Shown: positions 35,701 through 47,700 of the stretch, in pieces
How the letters are laid out: every line of letters starts with the position of its first letter
Position numbering within the stretch: position 1 is the stretch's first letter
Assembly (NCBI GenBank): GCA_037367405.1
Contig: JAZKJV010006035.1
Location: forward strand, 186,001 to 250,000
DNA: 64,000 nucleotides
Reading direction: 5' to 3'
Source of the DNA: Ottelia alismoides
Taxonomy: Eukaryota > Streptophyta > Magnoliopsida > Alismatales > Hydrocharitaceae
The notes under the pieces: model-generated
What the model saw: the letters and a program-made list of their open reading frames with translations, nothing else
Told to the model about the DNA's origin: nothing
The model's database searches: none
Translations under genes and position numbers: made by a program

Positions 35701-38700
35701 GTATTCCACATGTTGAAGACAATGATCGATGAACAAGAAGATCGGCACCAAGATTTACGTGGAAAACTCTACGATGAGGGAAAAACCACGGGAGCTCACA
35801 CAAACCCTAATCTCCCTCACTAGAGATTATGGATCCACTATTACCTTTTTAATAATGGGGGGATGAGTACAATATATAAAAGATTGGTAAATGGTCCCTC
35901 ATCCCAAGATCCATTTACCCATTAAACCACCCAACACTCCCCCTCAAGTTGGGCATACATGTTCGCAATGCCCAACTTGCCTACATTCATCTCAAATTGC
36001 ACAGTAGGCAGCCCCTTTGTGAAAAGATAAGCAACTTGATCGATAGATTTCAAGTAAGGATGGCACAACAAACCAGCATCAATCTTCTCACGGATGAAAT
36101 GTCTGTTTATCTCCACATGCTTTGTTCTATCATGCAGTACAGGATTGTTGGCCAAGTTTATTGCAGCTTTGTTGTCATAAAACATCTTCATCGACATACT
36201 CACCTTGATGCCCAAGTCATTCAACAGAATTTTTAGCCATAAAACTTCAGTGACACCATTTGCAAGAGCACGATACTCAGCTTCAACACTCGATCTTGAA
36301 ATCACATTCTGCTTTTTACTTCTCCAAATAATCAAATTTCCACACAAATATATCGCATAGCCTGAAGTGGATCGTCTGTCATCCACAGAACCAGCCCAAT
36401 CAACATCAGTGTATCCATCAATTGTAACTTCAGGATTTTTCTTGAACATAAGCCCTTTTCCTGGTGATCCTTTTATGTAGCTTAGAATTCTATTCACCGC
36501 ATTAGCATGAGAGGTGGTTGGAGCATGCATGAATTGACTTACCACGTTTACTGTGTAGGTAATATATGGTCTTGTGAGAGTAAGATAAATCAACTTTTCC
36601 ACCAATTTTGATATCTTCCTTTTTCTACATCATTAAGGAGCGCACCATCTTCTTTAGTAAGTTTATGGTTTGCCTCAATAGGGATAGTAGTAGGTCTACA
36701 TCCCAACATACCACATTCTTTTAGTAAATCAAGAGCGTATTTTCTTTGACTTCACACATACCCCCCTGGAGATTGAGTCATCTCAATACCAAAGAAGTAC
36801 CTTAGCTTCCCCAAGTCTTTCAATTCAAATTCAGTTGCAAGTGTTTTCTTTATCTTAAGAACTTCCACCTCATCGTCACCTGTAAGAATCATGTCATCCA
36901 CATACACTAAAAGAATACACCTTTTGTCACCGTTCCTTCTTACAAACAGAGGGTGGTCTCCATTCACTTGGGTATATCCATTCCTAATCATGACCACGTG
37001 TAGACGTTCGAACCATGCTCTTGGAAACTGTTTCAGTCCATACAACGATCTCTTTAGTTCGCAATACTTACCATCATTCTCAAATTGTTTATAGCACTAA
37101 GAGACTCCCAGAAGTCATCCATACCTGCAGAGTCTAACCATCTAATTCCTGGAGTATTCCACATGTTGAAGACAATGATCGATGAACAAGAAGATCGGCA
37201 CCAAGATTTACGTGGAAAACTCTACGATGAGGGAAAAACCACGGGAGCTCACACAAACCCTAATCTCCCTCACTAGAGATTATGGATCCACTATTACCTT
37301 TTTAATAATGGGGGGATGAGTACAATATATAAAAGATTGGTAAATGGTCCCTCATCCCAAGATCCATTTACCCATTAAACCACCCAACACTCCCCCTCAA
37401 GTTGGGCATACATGTTCGCAATGCCCAACTTGCCTACATTCATCTCAAATTGCACAGTAGGCAGCCCCTTTGTGAAAAGATAAGCAACTTGATCGATAGA
37501 TTTCAAGTAAGGATGGCACAACAAACCAGCATCAATCTTCTCACGGATGAAATGTTTGTTTATCTCCACATGCTTTGTTCTATCATGCATTACAGGATTG
37601 TTGGCCAAGTTTATTGCAGCTTTGTTGTCATAAAACATCTTCATCGACATACTCACCTTGATGCCCAAGTCATTCAACAGAATTTTTAGCCATAAAACTT
37701 CAGTGACACCATTTGCAAGAGCACGATACTCAGCTCCAACACTCGATCTTGAAATCACATTCTGCTTTTTACTTCTCCAAATAATCAAATTTCCACACAA
37801 ATATATCGCATAGCCTGAAGTGGATCGTCTGTCATCCACAGAACCAGCCCAATCAACATCAGTGTATCCATCAATTGTAACTTCAGGATTTTTCTTGAAC
37901 ATAAGCCCTTTTCCTGGTGATCCTTTTTTGTAGCTTAGAATTCTATTCATCGCATTAGCATGAGAGGTGGTTGCAGCATGCATGAATTGACTTACCACGT
38001 TTACTGTGTAGGTAATATATGGTCTTGTGAGAGTAAGATAAATCAACTTTTCCACCAATCTTTGATATCTTCCTTTTTCTACATCATTAAGGAGCGCACC
38101 ATCTTCTTTAGTAAGTTTATGGTTTGCCTCAATAGGGATAGTAGTAGGTCTACATATAACAAAGTACTCCAACACTCCCTCTCAAGCTGGAGCATGCAAT
38201 GCTCAGCTTGGACAAACAGAAATAAACTTAGCTCAACACTACAGGACACTACGAACAATATCAACCCAACGCGCACATTGTTGTTGTCGAGGACGTTGCT
38301 TCTCATGCCGTGCAGGTGAGGAGGACGAACATGCTGGAGTGTGAGTCTGTTGAATCGCCTCGTCGGAGAGCATGTGCTCTGAACTGCGCCTGTCAGAGTC
38401 ACTGTAACTGAATTGAGTCTCCTCGTCGGAGTACTCTGGCCCGCCACAATAATGTGGACAACTGCTCCATCTCTGAAAAGGGCCGAACTGAAAAGGCCGT
38501 GCCTGTGCAATCCTCGTCGGAGTCTATGGTCGTTGGAGAATGGAGTCTGAAAAAGTCTCCTCGTCGGAGAATTGGGTCTCTCCTATCTGGCTCAGAGAAT
38601 GGTGCAATGCTCTGGTGTACCTATGATACCCCATGAAAACCCTTGCCAACATATGGCATAGGGAATGGTCCTCTGCTCTGGAGTCCCTATGGCTCACATG

Positions 38701-41700
38701 AAAACTCTGGCCGAACAACAACAAGAAAAATGATGGGGACCTCTGACAATGATGGCAACATATGCTCATCTGAAAATGACCGCACACTCGTGTGTGTCTG
38801 AAACTGGAGACTCGGAAACTCTTGAACGTCGAGTCTGAATAATCTGTTGTAGAGTCTGAACGAATGCCTGGTCTGACATTTGAATCTGGATCTGGCTCAA
38901 GACCTGTGGCTCTACATATATACTCCCCCTTTCTCCCATACTGGTCGAAATAACATTGGTGACCAAGTTGGGAGAAGACAAGATAAATGGGGACAACAAA
39001 ACATACTTGCGGCTTTCCAATTTTTTTAAGCCGTCATCATTTTTTTTGAAAACATTTTTTTAAACCGTTTCATTTTTTCCGGCTTTCAACCTTTTTTTTC
39101 TTTGCGTACGGCTTCTCTTATTTTTTGTGTACGCGCCCTCTTTTTTTTTTTAATAAAAGCAGCCCCTCTTAGGGCGGGATGGAAAAAAACAGCCCACTTG
39201 GGCTTCTACTATCCCCCCCTTTTTTTCTCTCTCTCAGCCCACATTTGCCCCCCCCCTTCTTCTTTTCTTCTTCTTTTTTTTTTATTTCCTTTGTTTTTCT
39301 ATTTTTTTTTACGACGCATCGGCCCAAAGGCCCAGAAGAACTGCTCTCCCCCTTTTTTATAAGCAAACCATCCTTTTTTTTAAGCCTTCAGCCCACTGGG
39401 TCCTTTCACCCTTCCATTTTTTTTATAAGTGACGCTGAGCACTAGGGTTTCCAAGGAACCCCTTTTTATTCTCCTTATGCCCGTCGCCCCGAGGGGGCAT
39501 CTTCCAGATCTGGATGCGCCGCTGGCGCGCACGGAGGCTGAACGCGAGATGCGCAGGGTGGGAGGCTGCTTCGATCTGCGCCGCCATCTACAGGCTGCCG
39601 CCGTCGGGTATACCACACGCTGAGGAGAGGCAGCTGCCGCCGCTGAAGGAGATATGGAGGGGGGGTTGCACCTGGCGCACTTGTTTCACCGCAGGAGGCC
39701 ATGGAGAGCGTCGCCTGGAAGGCGCATGTCGATGAGGCACTGCAAGGGTAGGGTTGCGCGCGGAGTGTTGTGATGGCCTGGAGGGGTGCGCGCCTTGGGG
39801 TGCGCCTGGGCCTGTCAGAGAGAAGGAGGAGCGCGGGGTCGTGGCGGCATCGCGCCGCCTGGAAGGGCACTGCTGCGGGAGGAGGCGCCTGGACCTGCGA
39901 TGCACGCCGATGGAGATCGATGGCGCGTCGCCTGCGCGGCTAGGGCTGGAGGTTCCGCACCACCTGGAGGTTTGCGGCCCACGCTGCGAAGGGAGCGCCA
40001 CCGTCAGGTGCAGGTCTGGAGAATCATGTGGAGGAGCCCGCCGCCGCCGGGTCTAGATCTGGATATGAGATCTCGCGCCTCCTGCGCGAGATCGGAACTT
40101 CAGCCACGGGAGTTAGGGTTCCCCATCTGGGAACCCATCTTGCGCATGAAGAAATCTGAATCTTGAACGTCCTGGGCTGCGGGAGCGGAAGCGGAAGATG
40201 GAGGGCGCGCTGGGCTTTGCGTACTTCCTGCGCGATGAGGATTTAGGGCATCGCCTGCATCGTGCGGGAGATATGCGCACAGAAGATTTGCTAGACTTGG
40301 CGTAAGGGCACAACAAAAACATAGTTAGGGTTTCAGCATGAAACCCTAGAAAAACTCTTCCCTAAGATCATGAACTTGCAACAGAATACATGAATAATGA
40401 CTTGCGGATTTTGGATTTCAGAAACCCAAAAAAAACTTGAATGGAACTTGAACAAAATAATACTCATTTTCGTAACATAAAATCTCGAATCTCACAAGGA
40501 ACGAACATCGAATCTTCGAGAATCGACCCGCTCTGATACCATGTTAGAAAATCGGAAGCGGAAACATGGAAAAGATAAACAACAAAGAACAACGGGATTT
40601 TACGTGGAACCCTACTCCGTGAGGAGCGGGATGAAACCACGGGAGAAGCCCTCAACGGGGCATGCTATGCATTACTTTTTCTCAATGGATACAGGAGGTC
40701 TGGGGCTCCTTATATAGCCTCTCCAGAGCCTCCAAGTCCCACCACTAGGCGGTATGGGACTAAACACTGGATGGGGTAAATGGATCTTCTCCAGGATCCA
40801 TTTACCCTACTACAACTCAATGACGCATATAACCAAGTACTCCAACAATTCCTAACCTAAATCTCAGAATACATGCAAACCTGGGCCCCTAAAATTAATG
40901 GGCCCTGGGCAATTGCACTTCAAAACAATGCCCAGGGTCGGCCCTGTTTCCAGCGACAGTAGCAGGATATCCATCTGCAACAATAACTTTCTCTCTACCT
41001 GATGATAATTTATAATCATGAAACATTCGCGGATCACTTGTCATATGGTCAGAAGCCCCATTATCAATGATCCACTCAGTGATGTCTGGATTATTTCTAT
41101 CAGATCGCCTTGTGTTAAGAGCTTCGTTGATTTCAGAAGAATGATTAGAGCCATTATTATTCACCATTAATCTCGTCATCAACAATTCCAATTCGCTAGT
41201 AGCATCCATTCAAACCAAGCACATGTGCAATAGGTAGCCACAAATGCAGACCTCTTTTCAAGAAGTTTCTCCACAACTTAGTCTTAATCACGATCTCAAG
41301 AAACGAAAGTTCCACAACAGCAGAATCACAGAAAAGAGAGAGAAAACGGCAAAGCCGAACTGATCAATCACCACGACCACACAATAAATGGCAATGGAGA
41401 GAAAGAACCCACAGACCGGTAGCTTTGCGAATCAGCACCAAGATGGTTGATGACGCTCGATTGCTGATGACACTCTGGCAGGGACCTATTTGCAAAAACA
41501 GAAACTTTAGGGGGCGAAGTTGCAAATATCCACCTAAAAAAAGCAGGAGGCTTTACTCCGTTTATATTTTTCGTTTCCAAGCAAGGGAGTGCCACCCCTT
41601 CTTCTCCAAGCAAAAGGGGCGGCAAAGGAAGCTCTTAGCTGCTGCTAGGCACACAAGCACGTGGAGGGGGCTCACGTGTACAAAGAGGGGTTGCATTACG

Positions 41701-44700
41701 GTCGTGTTGCGCAGAGGGACCCGCACAGGTGGGCTCGTGTTGGGACATACACGCATAGAGGGGGCGCACAGGGAGTCATGCGTCGGCAAGGAGCGCACAG
41801 GGGGCACGCAGAGGGTCGCACAGGGGTCGTGCGTCAGCACAGGAGGGTCGTGCAGGCAGGGGGGGCGCTGGCAGGGGGAGCGCGCTCAGGGGTTTTCCGG
41901 AGTGGGTCAGGGGCACGCACGAAGGAGGGATCTTGCAAGAGGCCGTGTAACCACGAGTGGGGTTGCACAGGCATGCGCGTAGGGTTGGTTGCACAAGCAC
42001 CGCGAGCGGGCGCATGCTAGGACTGGCACGCCTCTCAAGAGTAATCAAAAACAACGAAAAGCACCTTTCAATTAGGCTTTGATACCATGTTGAAGACAAG
42101 GATCGAAGAACAAGAAGATCAGCACCAAGATTTACGTGGAAAATCCTACGATGAGGGAAAAATCACGGGAGCTCACACAAACCCTAATCTCCCTCACTAG
42201 AGATTAGGGATCTCTCTTCACCATTACCATTTAATAATGGGGGGATGAGTACAACATATAAAAAATGGGTAAATGGTCCCTCATCCCAAGATCCATTTAC
42301 CCATTAAACCACTCAACACCACACTTCTCTAGCATGATCTCATGTAAATAACAAGTGATTCACATCCTTCGGATCTTCAGCATTCACCGGAAAAGTCGCA
42401 TTCATACCATCCAAAATCATGGCTCTATGAACTTTGGTCATCACATGTTCCCTCCACAACATACAAAAGAAGACCTTCACCCTCAAGGGGAACTTTGAAG
42501 ACCATAGCAATTGACAATCTCGAGTCAACATCAGGATAAAAAAATAGAGGAGCGGGTAGGGCCATATAGGCCTACTTCATCGAAATATGGGTAGTCCCAG
42601 ACTTCCAGTTGGTCATGGCCATCAGACGACCCCTTCATCATGTAAAGAGTTTATGTCATTCTCATATAATATCGAATTTATTACTTAGAGAAATCATGAG
42701 GTATTCCCAAAGTACCATCAGACTAGGCAACCATCACACTTTAATCATGATTGTTTGTTGGAGCAAAGAGTCTACGAGATCTGTCATTAAGAGCCCCCTT
42801 ATTGGATCTATTAACTTTCCTAATCAGGATGAGGAACCATAACCCATCATTGGCCTCATCAAGGGAACAACCTCGGGCAAGACAACGCAAGTCCACCACC
42901 ACAATTTCGATGGCGAGTGAGCCAAGCTCACATCGGCTTACCCTATGTAAGACCATAATCCTCTCCAGTAACCAATACGTCATGTCATCATTCTCTCCCT
43001 AAATTCTCAACATCTTTTTCGTTACTCCATATTCGAGCCTTTAAACCTCCAAGCCTCAGATTCAATCAGTTGTGCTCATAGATCCTAGTCAGGCAAGGAA
43101 CGCTCCATTTTTCCCACCTGGAGCCAACCTAGACAAAATATCACATCAATGACTCAAACCTCATTCGCATCGCGGTTGGCAACAAGCGAGCGGAGAGGAA
43201 GAAAATAAGGATGGATCAATTATATCGAACTTACTTAAACAGGGATGTATAGGTTATATCAAAATTACTTCACTTAGATACACTACTTCTGTTGTCCTAC
43301 TAATTGAGTCATGCATTGAAATAAGCAAGACACTTTCAAATTGAACTATATTTAATTCACAATCAATAATAAATTCAAAAATTATCTTTTGTCCATCCCT
43401 ACTACTATTGAGGTAAAGAATTCGTGTAATCATGCATTATGAGACAGTGACGAATATGTGATTCACTTCTCTAATTAAGTGCATTGAAGTTTTTATAATT
43501 CATAATTAGCATTCATGCAAATATAAATAATTTGCATAAATTGGCATGTTTGTTGAGATATTTCTTATATTTCGTACTGTTTTCCCGCTATATATTTATT
43601 TTTTCTACTTCATTTAATTTGCCCAATCGGTTCCTCTCTTATATAAGAGAACCCAAGGGCCTCTCATTAATCAATCAAGTCCTTTTCCCCTACATGGTAT
43701 CAGAGCGACGATCCTAAACCGGAGTATTCGTACCCCACCAAACCCTAACCCTACCCGCTCGCCCCCCTCCCTCCCTCGGTCGTTGCCACCGCCACCCCTC
43801 CATCCGGTCGTCGCTTGGGCCAGCCTCCAAGATGCTTCCCCAGACTCCAGGTTGTCGCCCGACCTGCCTAGGTCGCTGCCTAGCCTCCAGGCCGCCGCCC
43901 CACCTCCAGGTCACCGCCACAGGCCTCCAGGTCGCGGCTCCTGTCGCCCTAGGCCAGCCATGCCTTCCTGGTTGTCATCTCGACTGCCCAGGCCATCGTT
44001 GGCCTTCTTGCCGGCTTCTGTGCACCTCTGCAAGTCATTCTACGGTCTAAACTGGTCTGATTTTGACCGGAAAACGTGATTTCTGACCTATAAATCATGT
44101 TTTCCGACCCTAGCAAGCAACGACGATTGATGAGGTTGGTTCTATGAGTCTACACGTAAACCAATCCTCCATATCGGTCTACTCCGTTAGTTGACCATTT
44201 TACCATCATTTCAGAGAACAAGGGTGACATTTTCTCGTCCGGAGCCTTCAAGAGCCCTTGATGCAGCACGAAACAAATAAATAGGGCCTCATTTTCTATT
44301 TTTCTATCTGTAAATTAGAGTCTAATTATTTTTACGATTAATCGAGTCGTTACAATTTTTATTTAAATAAAAGAGATCGCATTTGATCTCAAATTAGTTA
44401 GTCGGTTTTCAATTTGAAATTCGAATTTAAGATTAGAGTCAATTAGGATAAGATAAATATGAATTTTGATTCTAATCAATTAGAGTCAATTTGAATTTGA
44501 ATTTTATTCCTATTTTTGTAACCTCGCCCCTCCTATATAAAGGAGATGGTAGGCAATTGTTTGGGACAGTTGAAGTTGAATTAAAATTGAGATTTATCTC
44601 ATCTCTCTCTCAATTCTCTTCTCCCTCTACGCGATCTTCGCGCTTCTCTTCCCAAAATCCCTTGTTTTCCGACAAGTTTTCTTATCTCAACCCCTATGTT

Positions 44701-47700
44701 TTCTTCTCCACCAATTATTTCCACCGTCAAATTTTTATTCTTCACCGTTGCAAAATTCTATTTGCATCAATTGGTATCAGAGCATGAAAATTAAATCGTT
44801 CTCTCGATTCGATGGTCCTGTTGGATATTGGAATATGAAGCTCGATCAAAGCCGCCTATCTCGTGGCTTGCATGTACGTTCGCATCAACAAAAATTCAAG
44901 CATCACCTCCAAACAAGCATCAAGGTTCAATAATGGATAGAATCATGGTACAATATCGATATTTTTATGGTACAAGTTGACAAAGAAAAAAATTTCACCG
45001 TCAACGACGAACTGTTCGTTATACATGCCGTTAGATGAGAAAAATGATGTCAACGACAATCCGCTCGCTGCCCAGGCTGTTTCAGACTTGCAACCACCAG
45101 AGAACCCTACACCAGCGCCCCTTCTTGCCACCCCCAGTGTTGTCACCCTCACACCTCTTGTGATGCAGTCCCCAACTTCACCGTCACACCGCCCACCCCA
45201 CCCTCTCCTCCTCCCGCACCACCGGCACTCCTATTCCACTCCTCCAACACCCTCAGGCCCCTATCCTCCCCCTCGCTATCCCACGCCACACAGGCTCCCT
45301 CCCGCAACTTCACCTACCCCCGCCTCCCCTCCATCTCGGCCCCGCAGTGGCGAAATCCCCTCTTTCCAACACCTTTCCAGAATCCCCCTACCTTCTCCCT
45401 ATGCCACCAGCCCCCGCACCTCATGCACCATCGCCGACCCCCCTCCCGCCACCTCTATCCGTTGTCGCCCCCTTCCCGTCGATCCCGCACCGCCTCCAGA
45501 ACCTCCTCCCAACACCCTCCCCGCTGCTCGCGCCGCCACCCCTCCCCTCCCTACCCAAAGGCGCCGCACTCGTCGCACCGTACCAGCACATCATCGCACC
45601 TGCTACCATCAACAGCGATGCCTGCCTCCCACGAGCCATCGTCGTCGTTGGGGGACCATACGTCACTTCCCCAACCTGACAAGTCACTGCCCGCCTCGTG
45701 CGGTCACGCACCGCCGCCACCTTGGGAGGAAATAAACCCTAACAATGGTTTTGTTATGATCAGGAGTTGAGGGAGACTCTCGAAACTTTTGGGATATTGA
45801 TTTGATTTGGATTTTTTACAAAAAAACTCCCTCCCTCCAAAGTTCTTTACAAAAGGGTGAGACTTAAGTGGAATAAAGGGTTACGGAAATTGTGTTTCGC
45901 CCCCCTTATGCAGGAATATTTAAAAGGGAGTGCAGAAAAAAAGAAATCTGGGCGGCTTCCCTACCAAATTAGGATTAGGACCATGTGCTTCACCTATTTA
46001 AAGGCCCCATGGCTTAGTTCATTACCCATATCTCCTCCCCTCCTAAATTTGTGCCATTGCTTTGCTATGGGATCTCCAAAAGCCGAGATGCCATATATGA
46101 AGATGGCTCATCAGTTGTTTAAGCATCACGTCAAGGGGACAAAACCAGGGTCGCGCTCGCATTTGCGCCACACATGCTCTTCCATCACGAATTTAACGGC
46201 TCCAACCATCGCAACACGCACGCCTGGATTCTGTCATTTGCTCCACATCAGTTCTTCCATGGCCTGATCGAGAACGTTGAGTTAAAATTATCAAGTTTCA
46301 AGCCTGCAGATCAAGCAGTTCGTCGGGAGACGAATTTTTCAAGAGGAGGAGAATTGATGCAACACGAAACAAATAAATAGGGCCTCATTTTCTATTATTC
46401 TATCCGTAAATTAGAGTCTACTTATTTTTACGATTAATCGATTCGTCGCAATTTTATTTAAATAAAAGAGATCGCATGCGATCTCAAATTAGTTAGTCTG
46501 TTGTCAATTTGAATTTCGAATTTAAAATTAGAGTCAATTAGGATAATATAGATTTGAATTTTGATTCAAATCAATTAGAGTCAATTTGAATTTTATTTCT
46601 ATTTTTGTAACCCCACCCCTTCTATATAAAGGGGATGGTAGGCAATTGTTTGGGACAGTTGAAGTTGAATTAAAATTGAGATTTATCTCATATCTCTCTC
46701 AATTCTCTTCTCTCTTCACGCGATCTCCGCGCTTCTCTTCCCAAAATCCCTCGTTTTCCGACGAGTTTTCTCATCTCAACCCCTCTGTTTTATTCTCCAT
46801 CAAATATTTCCACCATTAAATTTTTATCTTCACCGTTGCAAAATTCTATTTGCATCGGTCCTGCTTCCGTCGCTAAGATGGATGGGACCAACTATGAGTT
46901 GTGGTCCATACAGTTTCTCATCCTCATGCAGTGCAACAACAATGGACACATCCTAACAGATCCAGAGCCAACGGATAAAATTGGGGCAAATGCTTCTTGG
47001 AAGCAAGATGACGTGTATGTGTGTGTTTGGCTATGTGGGACCCTCACCACAGAGATAGCCAATGATATGAAACAACCCACTGCCAAGGCGATGTGGGAAC
47101 TTTGGCTTCTACTTATGCTCAAGCGAAGAATGAGGCCAGGATCCTTCAGCTACAGTTTGACATCTACAAGGTCAAGCAGAATGGTCGTCCTCTGTACTTG
47201 TACTACAGTTCACTCCGTGGCATGTTTGAGAAGCTTTATAGTTATATGCCTATTACTACATCTCTTGAGCAGTAAAAGGCATATAGGAACCCCACGATGG
47301 TTGGAGTTTTCATGGTCGATCTTGATACAGAGTATGATGCAGCACATACACAGTTTCTCACTAACGCCACCATACCTCCCATGGAGGAGACCTATAGCCA
47401 TCTCAGCCGGATTATCATGCCTCCTACGGTCACTCCTCAGCCCCCGTCTGCTATGGTTGTTTCTCGTGGCCAAAGAGTGACGGCCCAGTCTGAAGGACGT
47501 ACCCTCGTGGCAGAGGCGGTGGGCTTACGTGTGGCCCTTGCACCTTTTGCCGTCGACGGGACATGCAAAGGATACATGCTATTCCTGTCTCATATTTCTC
47601 CTCACTCATCCTTTCAGTGTGAGGCTTGTCAGTTGGGAAAACATCATAGGTCGACATTTCTCTGTCGTAAGAGTTGGAGCAGGAGCTCCATTTTTGAGTT

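Larger units (their letters stand above)
33237..38152 (-). repeat. Tandem array of 1.45-kb LTR-RT-RNase H units
   Basis: About 3.4 copies of a unit with a period of 1453-1455 bp. In element sense each unit is a 226-bp LTR, a segment of about 75 bp, the RT C-terminal half ([30 protein letters not shown]), RNase H ([37 protein letters not shown]), a purine tract and the next LTR. Copies are nearly identical; most differences are single bases. The left copy stops inside RNase H at 33237 and the right copy stops inside RT at about 38152. Gag, protease and integrase are absent from every unit. Confidence 0.9.
33237..42318 (-). mobile_element. Rearranged minus-strand Copia block in a LINE
   Basis: 9.1 kb. 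From right to left (element sense): 5' LTR 42318-42088; primer site complement at 42076-42087; a leader; a protease piece 41209-40895 ([12 protein letters not shown]); an inserted second element (38153-40847); then RT/RNase H and LTR units repeated in tandem down to 33237. The 3' LTR at the left edge, and integrase, are missing. LINE sequence flanks both sides in the same orientation. Confidence 0.8.

Noticed and set aside
33983..37689. Plus-strand frames repeated across the array
   Set aside because: Antisense shadows of the RT and RNase H frames. Their repetition reflects the tandem array, not genes.
39475..40170. Overlapping long frames in the GC-rich interior
   Set aside because: High GC removes stops in all frames. 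Frames on both strands overlap and none shows a domain or codon pattern.
44977..45770. Proline-rich host protein gene
   Set aside because: Lies inside a bounded LTR element, is low-complexity and is open in several frames. Treated as element sequence only.
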